64,000 nucleotides of DNA from an uncultured Psychrosphaera sp. (GCF_947500655.1 NZ_CANMSK010000001.1:1-64000), one strand, 5' to 3'; positions 39,752 to 49,792 are shown, numbered from the stretch's first letter. Notes: generated by a model not told the origin, from the sequence alone. Program-made: numbers and translations.

Positions 39752-40029
39752 TGATAAAGTACTCCTATTTTCAGGCATCATGTTTTTATTTTTGACCGAC
39801 GAGATAAGGTCCATGTGCTGAATATTATTATTGTAATTTTTATTACTTTATTATTTGACTGTCATGGTTAAAAACCATTCTGAAGGCGACTCTACGCTGA
39901 GCGATTAGCCATTTCAATTTTGGGGAAATTTAGAGTAAATAGTTTAGAAATGGAAAGTGTTAACAATAATTGCCACTTTGTTTTTAAAGGTGTTAATTCG
40001 TAAAGTTAGATGTTTATATCTTTAAATAA
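39752..40029. other. bkd upstream region
   Basis: Non-coding leader and promoter region of the bkd operon, which is read leftwards. I see no clear promoter hexamers or operator that I would defend. Confidence 0.5.
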
Positions 40030-40062
40030 AAAAGCCCCTAATTTAAAAAATTAGAAGCTTTA
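40030..40062 (-). terminator. astE terminator
   Basis: On the minus strand an imperfect hairpin (CTAATTT with AAATTAG, flanked by AAGC/GCTT) is followed by six T, 37 nt after the astE stop. Confidence 0.75.
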
Positions 40063-40098
40063 TATTACTGCAAAAGTTATTGATTTTAGTAGACGTAG

Positions 40099-41151
40099 CT
40101 AAATCAAATTGTCTTCAATATTAGTAGGAACTACGGTAAGTAAAGCTCTCTGTCCATTAGCAACATGAGCATTAGGAAATACGATAGCTTCGCCATTTTG
40201 ATCCGCTTTTATTTCAGTTCCATCTTCTGTAGCAAACACATCACCTTGGTTAAACGCGGTAAAGTTAGCGACATCGTCAGCAAAGGTTAATTTGAACGAC
40301 TCATTATGCTTAACCACCTCTTTGTGTACCGACATAAATTGATACGCGCTTGGGTCAAACTTGGCGGTATCTACTTCAACACCACAAATTAAGTTAATCA
40401 ATGTTGCTTTAGTTGCTGCAAATTTAGTTTGGTCGTTTTCGCCAAAAGGTCTTACTTTGCCAAGTTCGATAGTAAATGAGCTAGCGCCATGTATATTGGA
40501 AGAATAATAGCTGAATGTGGTTGCGGGTTTTTGCATAAGTAAAAACGTGGTTACGCCCATACTTTTTACTATTTCAAACTGTTCTTTATCCCACGGCTTG
40601 CCGTCTATAAATGGATATACAGCAAACTTCTCGTGTGCGGAGTCTCTAATGGCCGTATGCAAGTCGTAATGAGTACGTTCAGCATTAATATGCTTTTGGA
40701 AAAATTCAGTCACAAAGCCCTCTAGCTTTGCCGCTCTTATTTGTTCTTTGTTTTCATCGCGCGCTAAAGGTGTTTTGCCCTTTTGCATTCCGCTGAATAA
40801 TCGATTTAAGTTCTCTTCAACAAAACGTTCGCCAATATTAATAGACGGAGGATTACCGTATATGAATAAAGTTGGATGGATTAAGTTGATTGTATTAGTT
40901 AACAAACCAGTAATGATGTCATTGCAGATTTCAATTGGTGCGGTTTCGTTTCCGTGTATTGCACTCGATAACACAATCGCTTTTGGGCGCTTGCTGCTCT
41001 TGCTGTAGCTTAGATGTTTTGGACAAAAATAGATAACCCCAGTGTCCCAAACTTGTACTATACAGGTGTCATGTTCAACGGAAAATGGAGCTAGATTGAA
41101 TTGGTTTTGACGAGTTAATGCTAAAAAATCGTTATCAGGTATATTATTCAT
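40099..41151 (-). CDS. astE: succinylglutamate desuccinylase AstE
   Basis: Zinc enzyme that splits succinylglutamate into succinate and glutamate, the last step of the arginine succinyltransferase pathway. The 350 residues keep the zinc ligands in SAIHGNETAPIE and HYDLHTAIRDS and the catalytic glutamate in TIELGKVRPFG. ATG 41151 is used; an in-frame GTG at 41157 adds two residues. The other ast genes are not in this window, so astE is separated from them. Confidence 0.93.
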   Translation of the reverse strand: MNNIPDNDFLALTRQNQFNLAPFSVEHDTCIVQVWDTGVIYFCPKHLSYSKSSKRPKAIVLSSAIHGNETAPIEICNDIITGLLTNTINLIHPTLFIYGNPPSINIGERFVEENLNRLFSGMQKGKTPLARDENKEQIRAAKLEGFVTEFFQKHINAERTHYDLHTAIRDSAHEKFAVYPFIDGKPWDKEQFEIVKSMGVTTFLLMQKPATTFSYYSSNIHGASSFTIELGKVRPFGENDQTKFAATKATLINLICGVEVDTAKFDPSAYQFMSVHKEVVKHNESFKLTFADDVANFTAFNQGDVFATEDGTEIKADQNGEAIVFPNAHVANGQRALLTVVPTNIEDNLI

Positions 41152-41244
41152 ATGCACTACTGTAGTTAGTTTGTAAAAGTATTAGTAATTAGATCAGGAG
41201 CTTGCCAGAGAAATGTTTAAAACATATTACAAAAGACCTAATAC

Positions 41245-41277
41245 AAAAAAAGCCAAGGCCAAATGGCCTAAGCTTTT
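41245..41277 (-). terminator. pgm terminator
   Basis: On the minus strand GGCC-ATTT-GGCC with flanking AAGC/GCTT pairs forms a hairpin followed by seven T, 34 nt after the pgm stop. Confidence 0.88.
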
Positions 41278-41310
41278 ATGAGAGTTACGTTTACAATATT
41301 AAAATGACCG

Positions 41311-42966
41311 TTATAACCCTGCGGCTTTAAAAGCTTGAGACACAATGGCTTGTGCTTCTTTTTCTATTGCGGCTAGGTGTTTTTCACCAGAGAAACTTTC
41401 CATATAAATTTTATATATATTCTCAGTACCTGATGGTCTAGCGGCGAACCAGCCATTTTTAGTAACCACTTTCAGGCCACCAATTGACGCGCCATTACCT
41501 GGTGCTTCAGTCAAAATAGCTTCTATTTTTTCACCCGCAAGTTCGGTAGAGGTAATATCAGATGGCTCTAAATTACTTAACACAGATTTTTGCTCAGGAT
41601 TAGCTGGGGCATCGATGCGCTTGTAAATAGGTTTGCCGTGTAACTCAGTTAATTCATCATAATACTGTGACGGGTTTTTACCTGTTACTGCTAATATTTC
41701 TGCCGCTAACAAGGCCAAAATAATACCGTCTTTATCTGTGGTCCATACATCGCCAGCTTTAGTTAAAAAGCTTGCGCCTGCACTTTCTTCACCACCAAAC
41801 ATAATGTGATGATTGGTTAAACCGTCAACAAACCATTTAAACCCAACAGGTACTTCTAATACTTGTTTATTATTAGCTGCGGCAATACGGTCAATCAAAG
41901 ACGTACTTACCAAGGTTTTACCAATTTTTAAGGCTGGATCCCAGTTAAGTCGGTTCTTGCTTAAATAATCAATACACACAGACAAGTAATGATTAGGATT
42001 CATTAAACCGTGCGTTTTGGTCACTATGCCGTGGCGATCATAATCAGGGTCGTTGGCAACAGATATATCAAAGTCATCTTTTATGCTGATCAAACTCGCC
42101 ATAGCGCACTCTGAAGAGCAATCCATACGGATTTTTCCATCTTTATCTAAAGTCATAAAACCAAAAGTTGGATCAAGATTGTCATTGACCAATGTAAGAT
42201 CAATACCATAGGTTTCTTTGATCACAGGCCAGTATTCAATGCCAGCTCCGCCTAACGGGTCGACACCTAATTTAACGCCTGCTTTTTTGATAGCGTCAAA
42301 ATCAATAACGGTATTAAGACCATTAACGTATTGCTCAATAAAGTTTTGTTCTTTTACGTAGCCCGTTTTCAATGCTTGAGAAAATGGATAAATCTGTACG
42401 TCAGCTAAATCATCTATTAGTAACTGATTAGCTCGGTCTTGGATCCAATTAGTGATATCGCTATCAGCTGGTCCACCATGTGGTGGATTGTATTTAATTC
42501 CGCCGTCTTCTGGTGGATTATGTGACGGGGTAATTATAATACCATCAGACAAAAACGAAGGGTGTTCGTTGTTGTATTGAATGATCAAATTTGAAATTAC
42601 AGGCGTTGGCGTAAAGCCTCTTCCTGTTTGCACAATAGTTTCGACTTCATTGGCAACTAATACTTCTATGGCTGAGCTATATGCAGCTTCCGATAAAGCG
42701 TGGGTATCAAAACCTAAAAACAACGGACCTTCATAATGCTTATCTTTACGATAATCACAAATAGCTTGAGTTACCGCTAATATATGTGACTCATTAAAGG
42801 TAGTTTTTAATGCACTACCTCTATGACCTGATGTGCCAAAAGCGACCTTTTGTTCAGGATATTTAACAATATCAGGTTCGTTTAGATAATAACTAGACAT
42901 GAGCCTAGGAACGTTTATTAAATCTGATTTTTGTGCTGGTTTCCCAGCATTTGGATGATTTGCCAC
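41311..42966 (-). CDS. pgm: alpha-D-glucose phosphate phosphoglucomutase Pgm
   Basis: Interconverts glucose-1-phosphate and glucose-6-phosphate, supplying sugar nucleotides and glycogen. The 551 residues have the active-site serine in TPSHNPPEDGGIKY near residue 145, the metal loop NDPDYDRHGIV near 305, the sugar loop GGEESAGASF near 388 and the phosphate loop RPSGTENIYKIY near the C-terminus. It follows seqA on the minus strand by 55 nt, the conserved seqA-pgm order. Confidence 0.97.
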   Translation of the reverse strand: MANHPNAGKPAQKSDLINVPRLMSSYYLNEPDIVKYPEQKVAFGTSGHRGSALKTTFNESHILAVTQAICDYRKDKHYEGPLFLGFDTHALSEAAYSSAIEVLVANEVETIVQTGRGFTPTPVISNLIIQYNNEHPSFLSDGIIITPSHNPPEDGGIKYNPPHGGPADSDITNWIQDRANQLLIDDLADVQIYPFSQALKTGYVKEQNFIEQYVNGLNTVIDFDAIKKAGVKLGVDPLGGAGIEYWPVIKETYGIDLTLVNDNLDPTFGFMTLDKDGKIRMDCSSECAMASLISIKDDFDISVANDPDYDRHGIVTKTHGLMNPNHYLSVCIDYLSKNRLNWDPALKIGKTLVSTSLIDRIAAANNKQVLEVPVGFKWFVDGLTNHHIMFGGEESAGASFLTKAGDVWTTDKDGIILALLAAEILAVTGKNPSQYYDELTELHGKPIYKRIDAPANPEQKSVLSNLEPSDITSTELAGEKIEAILTEAPGNGASIGGLKVVTKNGWFAARPSGTENIYKIYMESFSGEKHLAAIEKEAQAIVSQAFKAAGL

Positions 42967-43021
42967 GTTATCTTCCTTAAAAATATATCTGTTAAATACA
43001 GCTTTACTAAATACAGCTGTA

Positions 43022-43621
43022 CTAAATATAGTCTCTTAACTTTTCAGCTTGCTCTTCGGTATAACCAAGAGCTAAAGCTGCGCCATTAATAATTAGTTTC
43101 TTTCTAGGAGTATTGTTATTCGTTACTACCCAAAATGAACTATCTGGAATTTCTTTTGGCTTGATACTGCTGCCGTGAGCTTCAAGTTCTTGTGAACTTT
43201 CAGCAAAATAATCACGTTCACGCCCTTTTACTTCTAACACTTTTATGAAGTTTTTTGGATGAGCACGATGTAATGCAGATAATAAAAATAAGAATCGGCC
43301 AACAGCACCCTTTTGAGTGGTAACTTCTTCTTGATTAATAAAGTTAAATACAGAACCTTCTTCAACTACAGGTTCGACTTTAGCCTTTGCAGTTAAGTTT
43401 TCAACATTTTGCTCTTGAATTTTTGGTTCAGCTTTTTGAGTTGTTTCTGGTACTTTTTCTTGTGTTACTGGAGGCGTTATCGCTTCAGCAATTTTAGGCG
43501 TAGGAGCATTAGCATCACCTAATAATAAACGTCTAAGGATCTCAGAGGCACTTTCGCCGATATTCTGAGTTTGTGACGCGATGTAATGGTATAAGTCTTC
43601 TTCGATTTGAATGTTTTTCAT
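43022..43621 (-). CDS. seqA: negative modulator of replication initiation SeqA
   Basis: Binds hemimethylated GATC sites and holds newly copied origins away from DnaA. The 199 residues have the N-terminal multimerisation part (MKNIQIEEDLYHYIASQTQ), a long variable linker rich in Glu, Lys and Pro (about 40-95), and the DNA-binding part with GAVGRFLFLLSALHRAHP and NNTPRKKLIIN. Its presence implies Dam methylation in this organism. Confidence 0.96.
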   Translation of the reverse strand: MKNIQIEEDLYHYIASQTQNIGESASEILRRLLLGDANAPTPKIAEAITPPVTQEKVPETTQKAEPKIQEQNVENLTAKAKVEPVVEEGSVFNFINQEEVTTQKGAVGRFLFLLSALHRAHPKNFIKVLEVKGRERDYFAESSQELEAHGSSIKPKEIPDSSFWVVTNNNTPRKKLIINGAALALGYTEEQAEKLRDYI

Positions 43622-43847
43622 AGTCTGGATCTAAAAGTTTGAGAAAAGAGAGATTGAATTTTGTTAACTAAACATAACAAAATCATTAATATATTCAGTT
43701 ATTATATCAGTGTTCAATTGCATATTGTTACACACTATAAGAAAATACCTTACTTCTGGTCTAGATAGAATAGTTAATTTTATTTTCCATGAATTATCGT
43801 CACATTTTTCGTTACATTTCCGTTCTATAGCCAATTTGGATAAAAAC

Positions 43848-44612
43848 ATGACAATTTCGTATCAAGTTTTAGGTCAAGGTAAGCCATTAATTATCATTCA
43901 CGGTTTATTTGGTACCTCTGATAATTTAAAGCAAATCGCTAAATCTTTATCTGATCAATATAAAGTGTTTTTAATTGATGCTCCGGCTCATGGTGATTCC
44001 ACTACACCAACACCATTAACCATAAACACAATGGCAAAAGCGGTTATTGAATTTGCTGATGAACAAGGTTTAAAACAGTTTAGTTTGTTGGGTCATTCGT
44101 TGGGCGGAAAAATAGCAATGGAAATTGCCCTGTTAGACAATTCAAGAGTTGAACGTTTGGTTGTGGCAGACATAGCGCCAGTACAATATAGCCATAGACA
44201 CGATAATATTATCCAAGGTTTAAACTCTATTGACTTAGACACATTAGAAAACCGTCAACAAGCCGATGAAACCTTAAGTCAATTTATTGATGAAGTTGGC
44301 GTACGAGGCTTTTTATTAAAAAGCTTAACTCGAGCAGAAAAGCCAGCAACGGGTTGGCGCTGGCGTTTTGATTTACAAGCTCTACAGCAAAATTACGATA
44401 ATTTAATAAAAGGTAATTCAGAGCTTGTTTTCCAAGGGCCAACCTTGTTTATAGTTGGTGGGAACTCTAATTACGTGTTGCCAGAACACAAACCTGAGAT
44501 AGTCGCTCGTTTCCCTAAAGTAAGTGTCAAAGTCATACAAAATGCGGGACATTGGTTACATGCTGAAAAAGCCACCGCATTTATAAAAATATGTCGAGAT
44601 TTTTTAGCATAG
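43848..44612 (+). CDS. ybfF: alpha/beta-hydrolase esterase YbfF
   Basis: Cytoplasmic esterase of the alpha/beta-hydrolase fold. From ATG 43848 the 254 residues match YbfF length. Visible are the oxyanion HGLFGTSDN, the nucleophile elbow LLGHSLGGK (Ser) and the catalytic His in NAGHWLHAE. The frame is open from 43710, but the added residues are not family sequence, and GGA at 43837 lies before the chosen ATG. It is divergent from seqA, as in E. coli. Confidence 0.92.
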   Translation: MTISYQVLGQGKPLIIIHGLFGTSDNLKQIAKSLSDQYKVFLIDAPAHGDSTTPTPLTINTMAKAVIEFADEQGLKQFSLLGHSLGGKIAMEIALLDNSRVERLVVADIAPVQYSHRHDNIIQGLNSIDLDTLENRQQADETLSQFIDEVGVRGFLLKSLTRAEKPATGWRWRFDLQALQQNYDNLIKGNSELVFQGPTLFIVGGNSNYVLPEHKPEIVARFPKVSVKVIQNAGHWLHAEKATAFIKICRDFLA

Positions 44613-44754
44613 TTGCTGAATTACAATGATAGATTTGCTACACTCCTGCGCCGTTTGGGTCAGTTAATTAAATTTTGTTTAATATCAAGATCCAGATCAA
44701 GGTAATGCTGATCAGTTGTTAGTATTATAGAAAAACAATTAATAGAGAAACTCT

Positions 44755-44976
44755 ATGACGCCAGAACAATACGAGTTAGTTGAAATTATTGGCTTAAATT
44801 TATTTTTTGCTGCTATCTTTTTTTTCATCGGCATGGCAATTAAAGACGTACTTAATAAAGGCGACGTGCCTTTGTACGGTAAAGTATTTGTTTGGTTGGT
44901 TTTATTTTTAGGCTGTTTTGGATTTTTGGCTAAAGGCCTAATTCAAGTGTATTGGGAAATGAACGGGTTAGCATAA
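44755..44976 (+). CDS. DUF2788 small membrane protein
   Basis: A 73-residue protein with two hydrophobic helices (about 10-27 and 42-63) and the DUF2788 layout. Function unknown. It commonly sits between ybfF and ybfE in Alteromonadales and Vibrio relatives. Its stop shares one base with the ybfE start, so expression is probably coupled. Confidence 0.88.
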   Translation: MTPEQYELVEIIGLNLFFAAIFFFIGMAIKDVLNKGDVPLYGKVFVWLVLFLGCFGFLAKGLIQVYWEMNGLA

Positions 44977-45251
44977 TGGCAAAAGTAACTGTCGATAGAG
45001 CAACCATTGATTTATTTGCAACAGAGAAACAACGTGGAAGACCGAAAAGTTCACCTTATAGTCGTGAACAGCAAATGCGAATTAACAAAAAAAATCAGTT
45101 AACGCGCGATAAGCAAAATGGTCTGAAACGAGTAGAAATTAAATTACACAGAGAAATGTACGATAAAGCCTCTGTGCTCGCTGCTGAAAAAGGCTTAAGC
45201 CGTAGTGAACTTTTAGCAGAACTAATCAACAATTCATTAGAAAATTTATAG
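44976..45251 (+). CDS. ybfE: YbfE family (LexA-regulated) protein
   Basis: A 91-residue basic protein with an AT-hook-like GRPKSSPYSREQQ stretch and a C-terminal ribbon-helix-helix type region (RVEIKLHREMYDKASVLAAEKGLSRSEL), so probably DNA binding. ATG 44976 is used because it overlaps the upstream stop by 1 nt and matches family starts. In E. coli the gene is under LexA, but I see no LexA box here. Confidence 0.88.
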   Translation: MAKVTVDRATIDLFATEKQRGRPKSSPYSREQQMRINKKNQLTRDKQNGLKRVEIKLHREMYDKASVLAAEKGLSRSELLAELINNSLENL

Positions 45252-45263
45252 AAGGTTATCCAA

Positions 45264-45788
45264 ATGGCTAGTGTAGGCATTTATTTCGGTAGCGATACTG
45301 GAAATACTGAACATGTTGCAAAACTTATCCAGAAACAACTAGGTAAAAGTTTAGTTGATGTTCATGACATAGCTAAAAGTACCAAAGAAGAAATTGCTGA
45401 ATATGACTTATTGTTATTCGGTATCCCAACTTGGTACTACGGCGAAGCTCAATGTGATTGGGATGACTTTTTTCCTGAACTAGAAGAAATTGACTTTGAC
45501 GGTAAGTTAGTTGCTATTTTTGGTTGTGGAGACCAAGAAGATTACGCTGAATATTTCTTGGACGCCATGGGTATGGTAAGAGATATTGTTGAAGCTAAAG
45601 GCGCAATTGTTATGGGTCAATGGTCGACAGACGGTTATGACTTTGTTGCTTCTAAAGGATTGGCTGATGATAGCCACTTTGTTGGTTTAGGTATCGATGA
45701 AGACAGACAACCAGAGTTAACAGAAAAACGTGTTAAACAATGGTGTGATCAAATCTCTGAAGAAATGTGTTTGGCAGAATTAGCGTAA
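45264..45788 (+). CDS. fldA: flavodoxin FldA
   Basis: FMN electron carrier for enzymes such as IspG, IspH and radical-SAM proteins. The 174 residues have the phosphate loop GSDTGNTEHVA near residue 9, the PTWYYGEAQCDWDD loop near 57 and FGCGDQEDYAEYF near 92 that stack on FMN. It ends the ybfF-DUF2788-ybfE-fldA run, 12 nt after ybfE, with AAGG before the ATG. No fur gene follows, unlike in E. coli. Confidence 0.97.
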   Translation: MASVGIYFGSDTGNTEHVAKLIQKQLGKSLVDVHDIAKSTKEEIAEYDLLLFGIPTWYYGEAQCDWDDFFPELEEIDFDGKLVAIFGCGDQEDYAEYFLDAMGMVRDIVEAKGAIVMGQWSTDGYDFVASKGLADDSHFVGLGIDEDRQPELTEKRVKQWCDQISEEMCLAELA

Positions 45789-45826
45789 GTTTGTAACAAA
45801 CTCATTCTAACGAACAATAAAAATAA

Positions 45827-45850
45827 GGGCAGTATTAACTGCCCTTTTTT
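45827..45850. terminator. fldA terminator
   Basis: GGGCAGT-ATTA-ACTGCCC followed by six T is a strong intrinsic terminator between convergent fldA and prpE. Confidence 0.93.
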
Positions 45851-45868
45851 GTGCCTGCTCAAAAGTAC

Positions 45869-47752
45869 CTAGTCCACGCTAAGCAGATCAAAGCTAACTT
45901 TTAGTTCATCCAAAATACTCATATCGTCTATTGTTGATGGAACTTGAACCTCTTCACCATCCACCATTTGGCGCATGACTTTCCTTAATATTTTACCTGA
46001 ACGAGTTTTAGGTAACCTTTCCACCGTTAATACATCTTTAAGTGAAGCGATTGCGCCAATTTGATCACGAATTAGCTCTTTTAAATTGCCATGAATATCA
46101 GATTCAGAATTCACTCCATTTTTCAATACGATAAGCGCTAACGGCACCTGTCCTTTTAATTTGCATTTAATTCCAACAATCGCACATTCCGCTATATCTT
46201 TATGACTAGAGATAACTTCTTCCATTTCCCCGGTAGATAAACGGTGACCGGCGACATTTATAACATCGTCCGTACGACCCATAATAAATAGGTAGTCGTC
46301 TTTATCTATATATCCACCATCACCAGTAACATAATAACCGGGGAAACTAGTTAAATAACCTGCTTTAAAACGTTCTGGGTTATTCCAAATTGTAGGTAAA
46401 CAACCAGGAGGCAAAGGCAGTTTTATTGCTATATATCCAGACTCACCTTGTTCTACCTCATTACCATCAGGGTCTAATATCTCTACCTGAAAACCCGGTA
46501 TAGCAACACCAGCGGCACCTTCTTTAGGATCTAACATTTCCAAGCCCACAGGAATACCAGCGATTGCCCAGCCAGTTTCGGTTTGCCACCAATGATCAAT
46601 AACGGGTAAATGAGTAATCTCTTTTAGCCAATGATAAGTCGCCGGATCTAAACGTTCTCCAGCAAGATATAAACGTTGTAACGATGATAAATCGTATTTT
46701 GATATTTCATCACCGTTTGGATCTTCTTTACAAATAGCTCTAAACGCTGTTGGCGCTGTGAATAAAGCATTAACTTTATATTCTTCACATACACGCCAAA
46801 ATGCACCGGCATCTGGTGTTTTAATGGGTTTCCCTTCATACAATACAGTTGCACAACCACAAATTAATGGCCCATAAACAATGTAAGAATGCCCTACTAC
46901 CCAACCAATATCCGATGCGGCCCAAAATACATCACCAGGTTTCATACCATAAATAACATCCATAGAATATTGCATGGCAACGGCGTGTCCGCCGTTTTCT
47001 CTAACCACACCTTTAGGTGTCCCCGTAGTACCAGAAGTATAAAGTATGTATAGCGGATCGCTGCCAAGTACAGGAACTGGTGCATGTTCTGTGGCTGTCT
47101 CCATCGCCGTTTGCCATTCAATATCTCTTTGCGGTATTAAATCAACTTGAAGTAACTCCCTTTGATAAACAATACAGCTCTCAGGTTTATAACTAGCATC
47201 TTCAAAAGCATTATCAATCATAGGTTTGTATGGAATAACTTTATCGATTTCAACACCGCAACTGGCTGTAACCACAACTTTTGGTGTGGCATCGTCAATT
47301 CTAACGGCCAGTTCATGGGGTGCAAAACCACCAAAAACCACAGAATGAATAGCGCCTAGCCTTGCAGTTGCTAACATAGCAATAGCGGCTTGTGGGATCA
47401 TCGGCATATAAATTAATACTCTATCGCCTTTTGTAACGCCTTGCTTGGCTAATACATCAGCAAATTTAGCAACCAGAACTTTTAATTCTGAATAGGTATA
47501 TTGCTCTTTGGTGTTAGTAACTGGTGAGTCGTAGATTAATGCAACTTGATCGCCACGCCCCTCATTAACATGAACATCCAAGGCTAAGTAAGAAGTATTA
47601 AGTGATCCGTCAGCGTACCAATGATAAAAATCATTTTCATCTTGGCTAAGAATATTGCTAGGAGCTTTATACCAATCAATGAGTTCTGACTTCTGTTGCC
47701 AAAATTCTATTGGATTGGTTTTTGAGTGGTAGTATTGTGCTTTATAACTCAT
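45869..47752 (-). CDS. prpE: propionyl-CoA synthetase PrpE
   Basis: Activates propionate to propionyl-CoA through an acyl-adenylate. The 627 residues match PrpE length (628 in E. coli). Seen are the P-loop YTSGTTGTPKGVV near 240, TGDGGYIDKDDYLFIMGRTDDVINVAGHRL near 465 (split by adenylate contacts) and the catalytic lysine in PKTRSGKILRKVMR near 590. The other propionate genes are not in the window. Acetyl-CoA synthetase is the alternative, but length and start sequence favour PrpE. Confidence 0.88.
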   Translation of the reverse strand: MSYKAQYYHSKTNPIEFWQQKSELIDWYKAPSNILSQDENDFYHWYADGSLNTSYLALDVHVNEGRGDQVALIYDSPVTNTKEQYTYSELKVLVAKFADVLAKQGVTKGDRVLIYMPMIPQAAIAMLATARLGAIHSVVFGGFAPHELAVRIDDATPKVVVTASCGVEIDKVIPYKPMIDNAFEDASYKPESCIVYQRELLQVDLIPQRDIEWQTAMETATEHAPVPVLGSDPLYILYTSGTTGTPKGVVRENGGHAVAMQYSMDVIYGMKPGDVFWAASDIGWVVGHSYIVYGPLICGCATVLYEGKPIKTPDAGAFWRVCEEYKVNALFTAPTAFRAICKEDPNGDEISKYDLSSLQRLYLAGERLDPATYHWLKEITHLPVIDHWWQTETGWAIAGIPVGLEMLDPKEGAAGVAIPGFQVEILDPDGNEVEQGESGYIAIKLPLPPGCLPTIWNNPERFKAGYLTSFPGYYVTGDGGYIDKDDYLFIMGRTDDVINVAGHRLSTGEMEEVISSHKDIAECAIVGIKCKLKGQVPLALIVLKNGVNSESDIHGNLKELIRDQIGAIASLKDVLTVERLPKTRSGKILRKVMRQMVDGEEVQVPSTIDDMSILDELKVSFDLLSVD

Positions 47753-47862
47753 TATTTTTTACCCTTACACTTTTTATGGTTTAAGAGTAATAGAATTACA
47801 AGAGAGCTTGTATTAGACCTTTGGCTATATTGTCGACAATTTGTTTAAATAAACAACTGCAC

Positions 47863-48882
47863 TTAGTTAATCGTTTTAGCTAATGCTACTGCCCGCTTCC
47901 ACCGTTCAGACGCTTGTAACTCAACTAAATCAATATGTGTGGTAGATAATAAACTTAGCGCGTTAGATTGTTGGTCAGACACACTATGTTGTAATTCACT
48001 CAATGCTTGCCTAACTCCATTTTTATCATTACATATCAATACCATATCGCAACCAGCATTCACGGCATTTAATGCTTTTTCGGCATAAGATAAATGTTCA
48101 CCTGCGCCAACCATAGATAAATCATCACTAAAAATAACGCCGTTAAAGCTTAATTTTTGTTTTAATATATTTTGTAGCCAATGCTTGCTGTATCCAACTG
48201 GACTGTCATCAACCGCACTAAAGCGAATATGTGCTGGCATCATACCTTGCAACTTATTGTCGGCAATCATGGTTTTAAAAATAGCCATGTCGTTTTGTTC
48301 TATCTCGGCAAACGAACGGGTATCAACAGGCGCTGCAATATGCGTGTCTTCCTTAGTGCTGCCATGACCGGGAAAGTGTTTACCAATACTTGCCATGCCT
48401 GCATTGGCTAAACCATCACACCAATATGTTGCTAACTCAGTAGCAAGGTTAATGTCGGAATTAAATGATCGGTCACCAATAACATCTGAACCACGCTCTA
48501 GATCTAATACTGGCGAGAACGACACATCAATACCGTGAGCTAAACATTCAGACGCTAACAACCAAGCTAACTCACTCACGGACTCAGCTGCCTTATTTCT
48601 GGCTTCAAAGAAAGGTGCTAATTTCCCCATGGCTGGAATTGGTGTGAAACCGTCGGTTTTAAAACGTTGTACACGCCCGCCTTCATTATCAACCGCAATA
48701 ACAATAGGCTGTTTTGCCGCTTGGCGAACATCCTTTATTAATTGAATGAGCTGTTTGGAACTTTCAAAGTTACGGCTAAACAGAATTAAGCCACCAATAA
48801 GCGGATCAGCTAACATGACCTTTTCATCTTCTGCTAACACTGTGCCTTCTAAGTCCATCATAACGCTTGCTTGCTTGATCAT
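47863..48882 (-). CDS. nagZ: beta-N-acetylhexosaminidase NagZ
   Basis: Cytoplasmic glycosidase that removes N-acetylglucosamine from peptidoglycan fragments during cell-wall recycling, and so influences AmpC signals. The 339 residues show the GH3 motifs KHFPGHGSTKEDTHIA (with catalytic His), VIFSDDLSMVGA (catalytic Asp) and VDNEGGRVQRF. The start overlaps the upstream regulator stop by ATGA, so the two are coupled. Confidence 0.95.
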   Translation of the reverse strand: MIKQASVMMDLEGTVLAEDEKVMLADPLIGGLILFSRNFESSKQLIQLIKDVRQAAKQPIVIAVDNEGGRVQRFKTDGFTPIPAMGKLAPFFEARNKAAESVSELAWLLASECLAHGIDVSFSPVLDLERGSDVIGDRSFNSDINLATELATYWCDGLANAGMASIGKHFPGHGSTKEDTHIAAPVDTRSFAEIEQNDMAIFKTMIADNKLQGMMPAHIRFSAVDDSPVGYSKHWLQNILKQKLSFNGVIFSDDLSMVGAGEHLSYAEKALNAVNAGCDMVLICNDKNGVRQALSELQHSVSDQQSNALSLLSTTHIDLVELQASERWKRAVALAKTIN

Positions 48883-49508
48883 GAGTTTATAAATCCTGCG
48901 GCTAAAAATGGTAATAACTCATCAATTATTTGCTCTGTATTCATTGTTTGATCAAAGTCTTTATTGGATATATCTGACAGCGCGTTCGACGCCGCCAAAG
49001 TAAAAACAGAGGTACCTAAAATAAAATGTAAACGCCAAAATAAGTCAGCAGGAGTTAACTCAGGTTTGGTTTTATGAAACGCCTGTTGAATGTGTGTCAA
49101 AGCAGAGCCGTATTTTTCTGTAATGAAAACACGTAAATGTCCTTGGTAATCCACATACCCTCTTCCTAACATCTGCAAAAAGTAAACGGAACCATGTGTA
49201 TTGATTTTTTCTAAGTCTAACAGCGGCTGTTTAAAGCAGCTACACAGTTGAGTAATAGAGTAATCCGGTTGGCTTTGGCTTAACTGTTTAATTTCATTTA
49301 ATAACTGAGGTAAAAATTGAGATAAGTATCTGTCCATCACAGCTTGGATTAAATCTTTTTTAGAACCAAAATGATAATTAACCGACGCTAAATTAACATT
49401 GGCCTTACTAGTTATTTGACGCATAGAGGTTTCAGCAAAGCCCGTTATGGCAAACAAATGCTCCGCTGCATCTAAAATTTTATCTTTGGTACTGCTCTTG
49501 TTGGACAT
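48879..49508 (-). CDS. TetR family transcriptional regulator
   Basis: A 209-residue regulator with an N-terminal helix-turn-helix (KDKILDAAEHLFAITGF... TSMRQITSKANVNLASVNYHFGSKKDLI) and a helical ligand-binding C-terminal part of no recognised subtype. The frame opens at 49571, but ATG 49508 gives the normal TetR start; no clear ribosome binding site. Since it overlaps nagZ, it may respond to a cell-wall-related or fatty-acid signal, which is inference. Confidence 0.85.
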   Translation of the reverse strand: MSNKSSTKDKILDAAEHLFAITGFAETSMRQITSKANVNLASVNYHFGSKKDLIQAVMDRYLSQFLPQLLNEIKQLSQSQPDYSITQLCSCFKQPLLDLEKINTHGSVYFLQMLGRGYVDYQGHLRVFITEKYGSALTHIQQAFHKTKPELTPADLFWRLHFILGTSVFTLAASNALSDISNKDFDQTMNTEQIIDELLPFLAAGFINS

Positions 49509-49641
49509 ATAAATTGAGGGTTCTGTTTTAAACGATTGTTTAAGACTAATAAACATAACCGCTAAATACAATTATCATTTCAAAAGGATTGTGATAAACG
49601 TACACTAATTATTCAATCAGTGTGTTCTGTTAAAAAACGCC

Positions 49642-49670
49642 TTGCATTTTAACAGCCTGATACATAAGAT
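49642..49670 (+). promoter_or_regulatory. tRNA-Val promoter
   Basis: TTGCAT (49642-49647), a 17-bp spacer and TAAGAT (49665-49670) precede the tRNA. The next bases, AGCCGCCG, form a GC-rich discriminator typical of stringently controlled stable-RNA promoters. Confidence 0.65.
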
Positions 49671-49715
49671 AGCCGCCGTTAAAACACATCAAGTGGTTTA
49701 ACTCTTCAAAACAAT

Positions 49716-49792
49716 ACAACCGTAGCTCAGTTGGTTAGAGCACTACCTTGACATGGTAGGGGTCGGTGGTTCGAATCCACTCGGTTGTACCA
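49716..49792 (+). tRNA. tRNA-Val(GAC)
   Basis: The 77-nt gene has acceptor ACAACCG with CGGTTGT, anticodon stem CTACC/GGTAG with GAC at 49750-49752, T-arm GGTGG-TTCGAAT-CCACT, discriminator A and encoded CCA. Confidence 0.96.

Noticed and set aside
44613..44754. Possible LexA box, expected from E. coli ybfE regulation
   Set aside because: The nearest match has CTG and CAG separated by 12 nt instead of 10; no acceptable SOS box.
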